This document shows, piece by piece, positions 54,021 through 63,090 of a DNA stretch of 64,000 nt; the first letter of the stretch is position 1, and each line of letters starts with the position of its first letter. This DNA is from Bacillota bacterium (GTDB lineage: Bacteria; Bacillota; Clostridia; Christensenellales; CAG-138). A program made the position numbers and the translations under genes. The notes under the pieces were generated by a model. It was not told the DNA's origin, did no database searches, and was given only the letters and a program-made list of their open reading frames with translations. The stretch lies in assembly GCA_023390655.1 (NCBI GenBank), contig JAEWCL010000022.1:1-64000 (forward strand), written 5' to 3'.

Positions 54021-55055
54021 TTAGAACCAGTTGAACTGATCCTCGGTATCGGGATAGGCAACAGGGGTGGGCAGCTTCGTCCAGCCCTCTGTGGCCTTTC
54101 CGTTCAGAACGGCATAGAGCGTTTCTACCGCAAGCTTGGCTTCCGCCACGGGGTCCTGCGTTGAGCATGCAGAGAGCCAGCCGGATTTCATCGCGTCATA
54201 GAGCACCTTGTTGGAACCCATCGCGATGATGGGAACATCGCCGGGCTTCAGGCCGGCGGCTTCCAGCGCGGACATGACGCCTGTGAGCATGCCGCCGTCG
54301 TGGGAGACGATGCAATCGATTTTGCCGCCCTTGCTCTTGACGCCATAAGCGGTGAGCATATCGGTCATTTTTGTCATGGCGAGCTCGGCCTGGAAGTTAC
54401 AATCCTGCCTGTCGAGCCAGACATACTTGGAATCCAGGTCAGAAGCAAACGCCCCGTTGATCTGGATGGTCTGCATGTGGCCTGCCGTGCCTTCAATGCC
54501 CACCAGATTGGCGCCATCCGGGAATTTTTCTTTGATGATCTGTGCCATCGTTTTACCGTGGGAGGCGGCGTCCGGTCCGACATAATATTTCATGCCGACA
54601 TCCGCGATTTTGTCGCCCGGATATGCATTGACGCCGACCCATGCCATACCGCTGTCATTGAGCGCCTCAATAACGGGCAGTGCGCCGTCAACGTCCGCAG
54701 GGAAATACAAAAACCCATCATAACCGTCCGCTATTGCCAAGTTGGCATGCTCAAGCTGGGTCTGCTGGTTGCCGTTTCCATCAAGTATGGTCAACTCCAT
54801 ACCGAGTTCCTTTGCGGTGGCTTCCGCGGAAGGATTGTAGGCGGCGCAATAGGGCGCGGTGTAGTAAGCGTTGGAAAGCATAATCCGCATGGGCTTTGCA
54901 GAATCCGCCGGCGTTTCTTGAGTGGCCGGCGTTTCGGGAGCGGGGGCGGAATCACTCGGTGCGGCGGCCGGCGGTGTCGCCGACGGCGCGGCACAACCTG
55001 CAAGTGCGCTTAGGAGCATGAGGATGGCCAAGGCGGTTGCGAATACCTTCTTCAT
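54021..55055 (-). CDS. Ribose-type ABC importer, sugar-binding lipoprotein
   Basis: 344 residues from ATG 55055 (GAAGGAG before it). The lipobox is LSALAGC at residue 20, followed by a long Ala/Pro-rich linker and a periplasmic-binding fold (MRIMLSNAYYTAPYCAAYNP, YDGFLYFPADVDGALP, IDCIVSHDGGMLTGVMSAL). It is the first gene of the eight-gene operon. The ligand is probably a sugar or a sugar-like amide, given the neighbours. Confidence 0.9.
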   Translation of the reverse strand: MKKVFATALAILMLLSALAGCAAPSATPPAAAPSDSAPAPETPATQETPADSAKPMRIMLSNAYYTAPYCAAYNPSAEATAKELGMELTILDGNGNQQTQLEHANLAIADGYDGFLYFPADVDGALPVIEALNDSGMAWVGVNAYPGDKIADVGMKYYVGPDAASHGKTMAQIIKEKFPDGANLVGIEGTAGHMQTIQINGAFASDLDSKYVWLDRQDCNFQAELAMTKMTDMLTAYGVKSKGGKIDCIVSHDGGMLTGVMSALEAAGLKPGDVPIIAMGSNKVLYDAMKSGWLSACSTQDPVAEAKLAVETLYAVLNGKATEGWTKLPTPVAYPDTEDQFNWF

Positions 55056-55143
55056 TGTGATTTTCTCCTTCTCTTTGTTTTTTGCGCCGTAACGCAAATC
55101 ATATTTCATTCATGACAGGTAAGGCAGGCAGTGCGGATTCTAA

Positions 55144-55258
55144 TTTAAACGATTAAAAGTGCAATAAAAAAAATAGAACCCTGGTTGTGCTACTTTTCGA
55201 TGTTTGGATGATTTTGGCTAATTTTGTTGTTGCAATTTCAATTTGAATCGATTAAATT
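55144..55258. promoter_or_regulatory. Two LacI-type operators between the importer operon and lacI-family gene
   Basis: TTTAAACGATTAAA (55144-55157) and AATTTGAATCGATTAAATT (55240-55258) are near-perfect palindromes around a central CG and share the half-site CGATTAAA. They lie about 90 and 190 bases upstream of the binding-protein start and upstream of the divergent LacI gene. This is the expected layout for autoregulated control of both transcripts. The rest of 55056-55414 is AT-rich with nothing coding. Confidence 0.65.
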
Positions 55259-55414
55259 GATTATGAGGCTATTATAAGCGACAGTTTTTAATTTTGCAAT
55301 CTATAATTTCGCAATTTTATAATATTCTATGCCACATCCGGTCAGGCGCCCCATTCCGCCTTAAAATCCCGGCGTCGGCATAACTTAATCGGCACAGGGG
55401 GTTCATGTTGCTTT

Positions 55415-56461
55415 ATGGTTCGAATGAAGGATGTCGCAAAATATGCAGGCGTTTCCGTTGCCACCGTATCCAATGTCATTACCGGTAAGCAGGTTGTAAG
55501 CCCGGAAATGCGGGAAGCCGTGCAGCGTGCGATCAAGGAACTCAATTATAATGTGAATCTTGTCGCCAGAGGCTTGAAAACGCAGCGCACCTACACGATC
55601 GGCGTCCTTTTGCCTGACGTTACCAAACTGTTCTTCAATGATGTCGTCAAAGGCATTATGGAAGCCGCAAAGGTTGCAGGGTACAGCATCAACATCCTGA
55701 GCAGCAACTACGATTTTGAAACGGAGCGCGCGCTTGTATACGCGCTCAAGGGCAGCCAGGTGGACGGCATTATATTGGGCTCCTGCGTGGACCGGTCCTA
55801 TACGCAGACCTGGGCGGAGGAACTCCTGAATGAACGCAACGGCATTCCGCCGATCGTGGCTTTAGAAAGCACGCTCAACGCCGACCGCATCTCTACGGTG
55901 CTCGTCGACAGCGAATATTGGAGCGGGCGTATCACACAGCACCTCATCGACAGCGGCAGGAGTCGCATCTTTTTTATCTCAGGCCCCGTCGCCCTGGAGC
56001 ACGAGTATCGAAGGCTCATCGGCTACCAGAATACGTTACGCAAAAACGCCCTCACACCGGAAGAGCAATTGATCGCACGATGCGACTTTCTTTCGGGTAC
56101 CGCCTATCACGCCGCGTTAAAGGCGCTTCATGCCGGGTTGTCATTCGACGCCATCCAGGCTTCAAACGACCAGGCAGCAATCGGCGCAATCAAGGCGCTC
56201 AAGGAGTTTGGCATCCGCATCCCCGACGACATTGCGGTATGCGGGTTTGATAATCTCTTCCCCAGTACGCTGATCACACCTGCGATTACCACGGTGGATG
56301 TGCCGAGATACGAAATGGGCGTACGGGCGGTCAAGGAAGTCATAAAAAGGATCGAGGACAAAGAAGCGGCCCCCACGCAGCATGTGCTTGAGGCGGATAT
56401 GATTGTTCGTGCCTCTTCCTGCCATCACGCCGTCACCCAGTGGAATTTGGAAAACTGGTAA
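55415..56461 (+). CDS. LacI-family transcriptional regulator
   Basis: 348 residues. The helix-turn-helix is MKDVAKYAGVSVATVSNVIT, followed by the hinge VNLVARGLKTQRTYTIGVLL and a peripla-BP-3 ligand domain (IQASNDQAAIGAIKALKEFG, DDIAVCGFDNLFPS). The ATG at 55415 precedes an in-frame ATG three codons on; neither has a strong site. It diverges from the eight-gene operon and probably represses it in the absence of the imported ligand. Confidence 0.93.
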   Translation: MVRMKDVAKYAGVSVATVSNVITGKQVVSPEMREAVQRAIKELNYNVNLVARGLKTQRTYTIGVLLPDVTKLFFNDVVKGIMEAAKVAGYSINILSSNYDFETERALVYALKGSQVDGIILGSCVDRSYTQTWAEELLNERNGIPPIVALESTLNADRISTVLVDSEYWSGRITQHLIDSGRSRIFFISGPVALEHEYRRLIGYQNTLRKNALTPEEQLIARCDFLSGTAYHAALKALHAGLSFDAIQASNDQAAIGAIKALKEFGIRIPDDIAVCGFDNLFPSTLITPAITTVDVPRYEMGVRAVKEVIKRIEDKEAAPTQHVLEADMIVRASSCHHAVTQWNLENW

Positions 56462-56521
56462 ACGCGGACTTCAAACATCAGTAGGAGGATGCCGTTAACG
56501 ACATCCCATTGGGAGGAAAAT

Positions 56522-56851
56522 ATGAAAACTCGTTTTTTCGGGCAGGTAGGAAAGCTCAAGCCGGAAATGGTGAAAGATTATGTTCACTTGCATGGGGACC
56601 CTTGGCCTGAACTCCTCGAGACGTTAAAGAAGCATCATTTGCAGAATTACTCCATATTCCAATTGGAAGATCTGGTCTTCTCCTATTTTGAATATACAGG
56701 CGGTGATTATGAGGCTGACATGGCCCTGTTGGCACAAGAACCCGTAATGCTCTCCTGGTGGACGTATTCCAAGCCTTGCTTTTCCCGGTTTGCAATGCAT
56801 CCGCAGGAGGAATTTTATGCGGACATGCAGCGCATTTTCTTTTTGCCCTGA
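56522..56851 (+). CDS. L-rhamnose mutarotase-like protein
   Basis: 109 residues from the ATG at 56522, with GGGAGG before it. The pattern matches RhaM/RhaU: KPEMVKDYVHLHGDPWPELL (catalytic His region), NYSIFQLEDLVFSYFEYTG and a WW-x-Y block before the C-terminal helix ending RIFFLP. It interconverts anomers of a sugar. It is cotranscribed with the LacI gene and probably acts on the sugar taken up by the divergent operon. Confidence 0.85.
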   Translation: MKTRFFGQVGKLKPEMVKDYVHLHGDPWPELLETLKKHHLQNYSIFQLEDLVFSYFEYTGGDYEADMALLAQEPVMLSWWTYSKPCFSRFAMHPQEEFYADMQRIFFLP

Positions 56852-57007
56852 GGCGTTTTCGGCAGCGTTGCAACGCTGCTATTGCGGTCTGACTCGAACT
56901 GAGAAAACGAAGAAAAGTGCAGTTGCTAAAATGTTGCCGGGCGCAGGCGAGGCGATCGCCTTTATCGCCGCAAGAATAAGAAAAACCCCCTAAATCTAGG
57001 AAGTTCC

Positions 57008-57052
57008 CTTGGCTGCGGAACTAGGATCGAACCTGGACAATACGAGTCAGAG
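57008..57052 (-). other. Degenerate 45-nt copy of the tRNA-Gln(CUG) 3' half: far attachment site
   Basis: This stretch equals 63133-63178, the 3' half of the tRNA-Gln gene, except for one deleted T in the T-loop and one A-to-G change. It runs from the terminal CCA-side sequence to the anticodon loop and then diverges. It marks the left end of a 6.1-kb integrated element whose right end is the intact tRNA-Gln. Nothing coding is seen from 56852 to 57314. Confidence 0.85.
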
Positions 57053-57314
57053 CAATATTAAGGTGCAAAAGGCGGAATAAGCAGCAAAAACCTTAGCACT
57101 GAATTCTAGGTTTTATGTATCTTTAACAGAATTCGAATCACCCATGCAAGATGGTCTTGTAGTACATGTGTAGTCTAAGCCAAAATTCTAGTTTTGTGTA
57201 CTACCTTTTCATTAGCTCCATTGGTCAACCGCATTTATCGGGAATGATCTATGCAAATAGGATTATTAAAAAGAAGGTAAACTTAGTATTGGCCCAATGT
57301 CTACATTAGCATTT

Positions 57315-57650
57315 TTACAGGATATCTGTCATATCATGAAAGCCTTTACCCCAGATATTAAGCTCTCTTAACAGTGGTATTAACGACTTCCCAAATGCGG
57401 ACAATGCATACTCAACTCTTACAGGAACTTCGGGATAGACCGTTCTAACAAGCATTCCATCTCTTTCAAGGCTTCGCAACTGGGCAGCCAACACCTTTTC
57501 AGAGATTTCAGGAAATCGGCGGCATAATTCGCCGAAACGAAGAGCTCCTTCCGCTAGATTCCACAGAATTACTGCCTTCCACTTACCGCTTATCAGATAA
57601 ATTGCAAGTTCCATTGGGCAGTTATATGTTTTGCCTCGGTATTCAACCAT
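57315..57650 (-). CDS. HxlR-family (MarR/DUF24) redox-type regulator
   Basis: 111 residues. The winged helix spans most of the protein (CPMELAIYLISGKWKAVIL at the N-terminus, RFGELCRRFPEISEKVLAAQ as recognition region, VRVEYALSAFGKSL as wing). Cys11 in NCPMEL is the conserved sensor thiol of YodB/HypR/CatR proteins, which respond to quinones or diamide. It is divergent from a nitroreductase gene, the classical arrangement for these regulators. CTTAC and GTAAG half-sites lie 15 bases before its start. Confidence 0.9.
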   Translation of the reverse strand: MVEYRGKTYNCPMELAIYLISGKWKAVILWNLAEGALRFGELCRRFPEISEKVLAAQLRSLERDGMLVRTVYPEVPVRVEYALSAFGKSLIPLLRELNIWGKGFHDMTDIL

Positions 57651-57664
57651 ACAGACCTCTTCCC

Positions 57665-57680
57665 CTTACCAATTAGTAAG
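57665..57680. promoter_or_regulatory. Candidate HxlR operator
   Basis: CTTAC and GTAAG form an inverted repeat with six bases between, located 14 bases before the hxlR-type start, in the divergent region shared with the nitroreductase gene. YodB/HypR-type regulators bind similar short inverted repeats at this position. Confidence 0.5.
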
Positions 57681-57777
57681 AAACACACAAAAAAGTGCGA
57701 TATTGTAAATCAACCCAATTACAGATAGTATATCAGTGCCAAACACAGTTTAAAAGATTTAAAAAGGAGCAATGATT

Positions 57778-58287
57778 ATGAACTCTGCCCTTACGAACAT
57801 TCTAACGCGAAAGAGTATTCGCAAATTTACAAAAGAAAAGGTTTCAAAAGAAACTATCGAACTCTTATTGGCTGCGGCTATGAGCGCCCCCTCCGCTTGT
57901 AATCAGCAATCATGGTACTACATTGTTGTCACAGACCAAGAAAAGCTTAAGAAGCTTTCAACGCTCCATGGTGGCCTTAGCTTTGTAAAAGACGCGGCAA
58001 TAGCAATTATTATTTGTGGGCAACCCAGCACAGCAATCCTAGATTATTTCTGGGAGGACGATTGTGCCGCTGCCACACAAAACCTTCTTCTTGCAGTCCA
58101 TGCTCTTGGACTAGGCGCAACCTGGACCGGAATAAACAGGCAGGATTCGTTAGCTACTCAATTTTTCCGCCAGAACGTTGGTATTCCGGAACAATATATT
58201 CCTTTTGCCATGGTGCCCATCGGCTATCCCGCAGAACAGAAGGTATCGGACAATAAATATGATGAGGCGAAAGTTTTATGGGATTAA
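57778..58287 (+). CDS. Nitroreductase-family FMN oxidoreductase
   Basis: 169 residues. NILTRKSIRKFTKEKVSKE and a SAPSACNQQSW block are the FMN-binding N-terminal signatures, and a PIGYPAEQKVSD stretch near the end matches nitroreductase C-termini. The ATG at 57778 has AAGGAG eight bases before it, better spaced than one at 57772. It probably reduces quinones or nitro compounds. Control by the divergent HxlR protein is likely. Confidence 0.9.
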   Translation: MNSALTNILTRKSIRKFTKEKVSKETIELLLAAAMSAPSACNQQSWYYIVVTDQEKLKKLSTLHGGLSFVKDAAIAIIICGQPSTAILDYFWEDDCAAATQNLLLAVHALGLGATWTGINRQDSLATQFFRQNVGIPEQYIPFAMVPIGYPAEQKVSDNKYDEAKVLWD

Positions 58288-58324
58288 TCTATGCTCTCAC
58301 TCCCCATCCCCCGGATAAAGCGCC

Positions 58325-59257
58325 TTATCTACCTTCTCGGCCAGATCGGCTTTCAGATTGGTACCTCTCCCGGTTGAACTCGGCGCTGTGGTGGCCGGCT
58401 GAATCGGTGATGGCCTTTTCGTCAGCGCCGTACTTGTAGCCCAGCGAAACATAAACACCTCGTGGCCCATATAGCGTGGTAGTAATCCCAAGGTTCTTAA
58501 TTGCGCGGTTGATGCACATGCTCATGCTGTAGGGCGTAAAATAGCTGCCGTCCCGGTGCTTTACCATATAGTCGTTGTGGATATAACTCGCTCCCATAAT
58601 ATCCGCATCGGCCTCTTGGCAGCGGCGGATCCGCTTCATCAGTTGCATTAGTCCAAGTGGAACAAATACATCTCTTGGTTCATCGTTTTTAGGCGGCTTG
58701 ACAGTAATCCCTTCCTCAGCGGTCTGCGTCATGGCGTGAATAACGTGGAGAATTCCTGCTTCAAAGTCCATGTCTGACCATTGAACCGCACAGATCTCCC
58801 CGCGCCGAAGCCCACAGGCCACCGCAAGATGTACACCAAGTTCGTATTCCTCACCCCGAACAGTGGCAAATAAGCGTTGTATGGTGTCTTCCTCCGGTAA
58901 CTTCTTTTTCACCTTGTTGCGCTTGGGAGGTTTAACCCCGTTTGCCGGGTTTACAAGTATCATCTTATTGGCCACCGCGTCATTGAACGCAGCGGTTAGG
59001 ATGCGGTGAATGTATAAAAGCGAAGTCTCGCTTAAAGGTATTGTCTTGGCCAACTGCATATCCACCGCTTCCATAGCGGCCTTTGCTGCGGCCTTTTCTT
59101 TATCTGTCTTTGCTGCTGCGGCCAACGCCTTTGCATCGGTCAGCTTCTTTTTCTCTATGGGAGCCGCTTTTCTTTCTAGCCTACCACATGTCCTGATTAT
59201 TGAATGGGAGAAGTGCTTTGTAGTTAACCTTTGTTGTGCAGAAATAGATATAGCCAT
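58325..59257 (-). pseudogene. Damaged tyrosine integrase of the tRNA-Gln element
   Basis: 310 residues, whereas relatives have about 380-420: the N-terminal arm-binding domain is missing and no good start is seen. Core features are present (ACGLRRGEICAVQW with the box I Arg, GHHSAEFNRERYQ with the box-III His and catalytic Tyr). The HxLR motif before the second Arg is degenerate: LYGPRGVYVSL has Tyr for the first His. The core helix-rich insertion (KEKAAAKAAM) is an unusual Ala/Lys-rich segment. The protein is probably inactive, matching the eroded attachment site. Confidence 0.75.
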
Positions 59258-59465
59258 AATACCACAAGCGCACCTTCCCCAATATGCACCTTCTGCCCAG
59301 CGCTTGCGGCAATTATTACAGTCACTTGTGAGGATTCTTAGTAGATAGACTCAAGATGGAGCTGCACATAGTGCAGCCCATTTCTTTTATATCAACTAAT
59401 CTTCAAATTATGGTTCATACCAAGTAATTTGAGCTACCCAAAATATAGACAACGGCGATATTTGT

Positions 59466-59828
59466 TCAAGTTCCCTTTTGGATTCCTCCAAATCCCCAAT
59501 TTTCAAGAGGCGGGTCATGGATCACGATAAAGACGTCTGACGGCGCGATATTGAGCCGTTCCGCCAGAAGCCTTGTTATTTCCTGAAATATTTTTGCCTT
59601 TATCTCTTTGCTTCTTCCCGGAAAAATCGTCAGTTCAATGATAGAGAAATGTTCCGTTTTATCTTTGCTTCTTTCAAAATAATCATCCTCAATCTCACAG
59701 AGCCTTTGAAAGCGATCCCAATCCGGGATGCCTAAAGCCAATTCCAGTCCGTCATGCACAGAGGCTAAAAACGTCTTTTTATATTTATCTGTGTGTCCTT
59801 TTACAATATCGACTCTTACCAAAGGCAC
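59466..59828 (-). CDS. Tautomerase-superfamily protein
   Basis: 120 residues beginning MPLVRVDIVKG, with the catalytic Pro that becomes the N-terminus after Met removal. The size and FIVIHDPPLENWGFGG near the end fit the Tautomerase_3 (DUF1904/4-OT-like) group. It belongs to the electrophile-stress cassette beside nitroreductase and NAD(P)H oxidoreductase; its substrate is unknown. It lies 22 bases before the flavodoxin-fold gene on the same strand. Confidence 0.8.
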   Translation of the reverse strand: MPLVRVDIVKGHTDKYKKTFLASVHDGLELALGIPDWDRFQRLCEIEDDYFERSKDKTEHFSIIELTIFPGRSKEIKAKIFQEITRLLAERLNIAPSDVFIVIHDPPLENWGFGGIQKGT

Positions 59829-59850
59829 TCAAATCACCCCTCACGGTTTT

Positions 59851-60444
59851 TCATTCGGGAAAATATCTGTTCGCCATGTCCGCAGCCTCGCGAAGCCATG
59901 ACCTTCTGTCCGTTTCCGAACTGTCGGCCACTACACGGAACATCAGTCTGTCGAACACAGTTACTCCGCAAAAATCAAATATACAATCTTTCCAGATACG
60001 CTGCAACGGATCGCCAAATACCTTATTCTCACGTTCCTCCGGTGTGTTGGATGTATTAAACACCAGTCCCGCCTTGGCTTTCAGCAGCCCGAGTGGGAGT
60101 CCGCCGCCGGTATCATCCTCAGGGAATGTATATGCGATGTTCTCCCTTAATACCCGGTCAACCCATCCTTTTAGAATTGCAGGAGGCTGTCCCCACCAGT
60201 TCGGGTGGATAATAATGATGCCGTCTGCCTCCTGTATTTCCCGCTGATGACAAAGAACCAAAGGGTCGTCAGTGGTATCGCGGGCTAATTCCTTATCAGA
60301 GAGGATGGGGTTAAACCCTTCTTGGCATAGGTCGTGGAACATAACTATATGTCCATTCTTTTTCAATGTGGCAACAACTGTTTCAGCAATGGCCGCATTA
60401 AAGCTATTCTCATATGGATGCGCTAAAACAACCGATATTCTCAT
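59851..60444 (-). CDS. NAD(P)H oxidoreductase of the flavodoxin_2 (MdaB/KefF) family
   Basis: 197 residues. MRISVVLAHPYENSFNAAIA at the N-terminus, IIIIHPNWWGQPPAILKGWV in the middle and GLPLGLLKAKAGLVFNTSNT are typical of FMN/FAD quinone reductases of this family. It is the first gene before the tautomerase on the minus strand. With nitroreductase and HxlR it suggests two-electron reduction of quinones. Confidence 0.88.
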   Translation of the reverse strand: MRISVVLAHPYENSFNAAIAETVVATLKKNGHIVMFHDLCQEGFNPILSDKELARDTTDDPLVLCHQREIQEADGIIIIHPNWWGQPPAILKGWVDRVLRENIAYTFPEDDTGGGLPLGLLKAKAGLVFNTSNTPEERENKVFGDPLQRIWKDCIFDFCGVTVFDRLMFRVVADSSETDRRSWLREAADMANRYFPE

Positions 60445-60564
60445 CGTATATCTCCTTTGGAATGTCTTGTTTGCTTTAAATAATTACGGGAATGCAAATG
60501 AAACGTCAGATTATGCTCATAACCAGCAATCCAGACTGCCTGTTAAGTTGGAATTTAGCTGAAT

Positions 60565-61500
60565 CTATTTGTATGTAAAATCTACTTGAATAACCTTTTG
60601 GTAAACCTCATTATCGTAATGCTTTAGAATGAGCAAACCTCTGTATGTATTGAACCTTCCTTTTGTGCCTGATTCCAGAGGGAAATGAGTTTTGCCCGCA
60701 TACCTCTTTCCTCTGTTTATGTACCCCTTGTTTAAGGCGTCTTTCACCAAGTCCAGCGCATCCCGCATCCGCTTGTCATTAGGGTGTTCAATATGTGCAA
60801 AATACTCTAACCCCCGAAAACAATCATATTTCCACCGACAGGGGTAATGAAAGCTGGTCATATCCGGATGGATGACCTCGCCGGTCTTCAACGATTTAAA
60901 TAGTTCTCGGCTCAGCAGGTACTCCTGTCCTAAAACCGCCTGTTGTTTGATTTCAGCCAAGCGGTAAGAATATCCGTACCTTTCGTAATCAGCAAACGCT
61001 TCCAGTACGGAAATCGTTGTATGTACTGAACCAACAGTAGAACGATTATGAACCGAATCCCATGCGCAATTCCAGCCACCATCGTCCATTTGGTGCGCCA
61101 GAATGTAATCAATAATTTCTGTTGTCCTTGAATCACCTATTTTCCCGTAGCAAATAAGGCTCAACAGCATTGCGGACATACATATATCCTGATGTCTGGT
61201 TTTAGAAATCTTGCCGTGGTTATTCCAAAGCCCATTCAGCACTTTTTTCGTGGCATCCTGATAGTATGGATGATCATATTGGGCCTCCATATATTTTAAC
61301 TCCAACAATGTGTAAGTGCTTGATGTCCATTTGCCGGAATAAATGCTGTCGCCCCACTCTTGTTTAACAACATCATATAAATTCATGTATTTAGCGATAT
61401 ACCCTTTGTTGTTGTGGTTAAAAGAACGGCCCAGCAAGTACTTATTCGTTAGATGCTGAATAACGATGTCGCCCTCTAATAACCAATCAATTATTTGCAT
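60565..61500 (-). CDS. Alpha/alpha-toroid protein, terpenoid-cyclase/prenyltransferase-like
   Basis: 311 residues from the ATG at 61500 (GGAAGGTGCGT before it); the in-frame GTG 15 bases upstream lies inside the ribosome binding site. The sequence is helical with QW-like motifs: QMDDGGWNCAWDSVHNRSTV, HTTISVLEAFADYERYG. The catalytic DxDD motif of cyclases is absent. It is a stand-alone toroid-fold protein common in Firmicutes, function unknown. It shares strand with the oxidoreductase genes but is 120 bases away. Confidence 0.75.
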   Translation of the reverse strand: MQIIDWLLEGDIVIQHLTNKYLLGRSFNHNNKGYIAKYMNLYDVVKQEWGDSIYSGKWTSSTYTLLELKYMEAQYDHPYYQDATKKVLNGLWNNHGKISKTRHQDICMSAMLLSLICYGKIGDSRTTEIIDYILAHQMDDGGWNCAWDSVHNRSTVGSVHTTISVLEAFADYERYGYSYRLAEIKQQAVLGQEYLLSRELFKSLKTGEVIHPDMTSFHYPCRWKYDCFRGLEYFAHIEHPNDKRMRDALDLVKDALNKGYINRGKRYAGKTHFPLESGTKGRFNTYRGLLILKHYDNEVYQKVIQVDFTYK

Positions 61501-61592
61501 ACGCACCTTCCTCACGATTTGGTATTCTTGTTTGTCCGTCCTTGTTTAACTCCGCATTATATAAAATATGCGAAGCTTAAATTCGCCGCAAT

Positions 61593-62045
61593 CTAAACTG
61601 TCTTTTCAAGAAAAACAAAACGTAGTGTTGAAGATATTTCTTGCTCCTTAAACCTAATATATCCTAATTTTTCGTAAAGCCGAAGATTGTTTTGGCTTTT
61701 ATTACTTGTAAAGAGTTCATAACGCTTTGCTGGGCAGACGATTTCAATTTCGCGCAGCAAGGCAGTGCCGATACCCTGTTTCTGATGTTGAGGATGTACA
61801 ATTAGTTTACCAATATGCAAAGTGTCGATTTCTTTATATGCTCTTACTGACCCTATGATAATGCCTTTATCATCAACCGATTTCAGGATTGTACCGATAG
61901 AATATTCATTTTGGAGATCTGATAATAACTGTTTAAGGGGTGGTATATCGTAGTTGTTTAGCAATGCAGCTTCGCTTTGATATGCCAGATATTGTAATTC
62001 AAGTATGTCTTTCAAATCCGCATATTCTGCTTTTGATATTTTCAT
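61593..62045 (-). CDS. GNAT-family N-acetyltransferase
   Basis: 150 residues from the ATG at 62045 with AAGGAAGGCGG before it. KAEYADLKDILELQYLAYQ and the acetyl-CoA loop KLIVHPQHQKQGIGTALLRE are GNAT signatures, and EKLGYIRFKEQEIS closes the fold. A longer upstream in-frame extension lacks a ribosome binding site and codes for unlikely residues. The substrate is unknown. Confidence 0.85.
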   Translation of the reverse strand: MKISKAEYADLKDILELQYLAYQSEAALLNNYDIPPLKQLLSDLQNEYSIGTILKSVDDKGIIIGSVRAYKEIDTLHIGKLIVHPQHQKQGIGTALLREIEIVCPAKRYELFTSNKSQNNLRLYEKLGYIRFKEQEISSTLRFVFLEKTV

Positions 62046-62216
62046 TTTTGAAATGCCGCCTTCCTTATAGTTATATAATAAGACAAAACTCAAAGCCTTT
62101 CTCATTATGGCCATATCTAAATATATATTTGATTGGGTGAGCTTGTCCTTTTTATATTTGTAAAGAGATTGGACGTTTATGCCTTTCTGGTGTCTGCACT
62201 GGTGCAATTAAGCTAT

Positions 62217-62612
62217 TCAGCTTTCCCCATTCCCCTTACTTTGCGTCTCTTCTTTATAGACTTGCCGTGCGATTTCCTGCATGCGTTTTGTTACGGTCTC
62301 ATTTGTCAAAAGCCTTAATGCTTTCAATTCCTCCTCGGATAAGTCATGCTCAACTTGGTTTCCTTTAACACCAAACAGTTTAGGCATTTCTTCTTTTTTC
62401 ACATAGGGTTCCTCATCTTGCCCTGTAAGCAGATACATTACTGACACGCCGAAAAATTCAGAGATGGGAATTATGTATTTTGCAGGTATATCTGAACCCC
62501 TTCTCTTCCAAGTACTTATCTGCCCACTGCTTACATCAAGATATTCAGCAAGGTGAGCATTCTTTTTTCCAGTCTTGTCTAAAAGGTAATAAATTCTTTC
62601 GATAATAGACAT
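62217..62612 (-). CDS. XRE-family regulator of the tRNA-Gln element
   Basis: 131 residues. Residues 1-60 form an XRE helix-turn-helix (NAHLAEYLDVSSGQISTWKR, SDIPAKYIIPISEFF), with a short acidic C-terminus. It is the element gene nearest to the intact tRNA end, the usual place for an element repressor. It overlies a perfect palindrome at 62630-62645 in its own promoter, implying autoregulation. Confidence 0.85.
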   Translation of the reverse strand: MSIIERIYYLLDKTGKKNAHLAEYLDVSSGQISTWKRRGSDIPAKYIIPISEFFGVSVMYLLTGQDEEPYVKKEEMPKLFGVKGNQVEHDLSEEELKALRLLTNETVTKRMQEIARQVYKEETQSKGNGES

Positions 62613-62629
62613 TTGTGCGCCTCTTACAA

Positions 62630-62673
62630 ACGTAAATATTTACGTTGACAACTTACGTATGCAATAATACTTA
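62630..62673. promoter_or_regulatory. XRE operator and overlapping divergent promoter
   Basis: ACGTAAATATTTACGT (62630-62645) is a perfect 16-bp palindrome, followed by a TTGACA (62645-62650) and TACTTA (62668-62673) 17 bases apart on the plus strand. Extra TTACGT half-sites (near 62653 and 62671) flank it. On the minus strand TTGCAT and AAATAT, 17 bases apart, are an alternative promoter for the repressor gene. No plus-strand gene follows, so an excisionase or other early gene seems lost. Confidence 0.6.
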
Positions 62674-63090
62674 CATTAGCAAGCGTGACGTCTGTTAATT
62701 ATTAACTAAAAAGTATACCTTACAAATGTAAGATAGACAAGATTCGCAAATATCACCTGAGCATATGAATATCTTGAAAATTACAGGTGTTTTGTGCCTT
62801 GGAAAGATAAAGATATAATTAGTGGATCAGCCAATGCACTCCAATATTGTTTGACAAATAAGATTGTCATAACATATAGATTAGTTATCTTTCACCGAGG
62901 CGAATCAAAACTACCTCAAGTTTACGCGTCTTGTCGAGATATCTCTAAGCGCCTTTAATGAAATATGGAGCGTTCGGATTTGTGTTCTTTGTGGAGCATT
63001 GATTATTCAAACCAAATATTTTAGAGATTTGGAGTAAGCATACAAAAGTAACATTTGTAGTACAAGTGTAGTATAAAAATACTGTGATTA
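62674..63090. other. Gene-free end of the tRNA-Gln element
   Basis: No frame with a ribosome binding site is present. It contains TTGTAGTACAAGTGTAGT near 63055; a close match, TTGTAGTACATGTGTAGT, lies near 57158 by the other attachment site. Such matched copies near both ends may be integrase arm-type sites; this is inference. Confidence 0.45.

Noticed and set aside
61550..61592. Further copy of the island repeat in the tRNA-Gln element
   Set aside because: AACTCCGCATTAT and ATATGCGAAG recall the repeat core, but they form an inverted pair over a short spacer near a gene end, not a tandem unit; a local palindrome explains it better.
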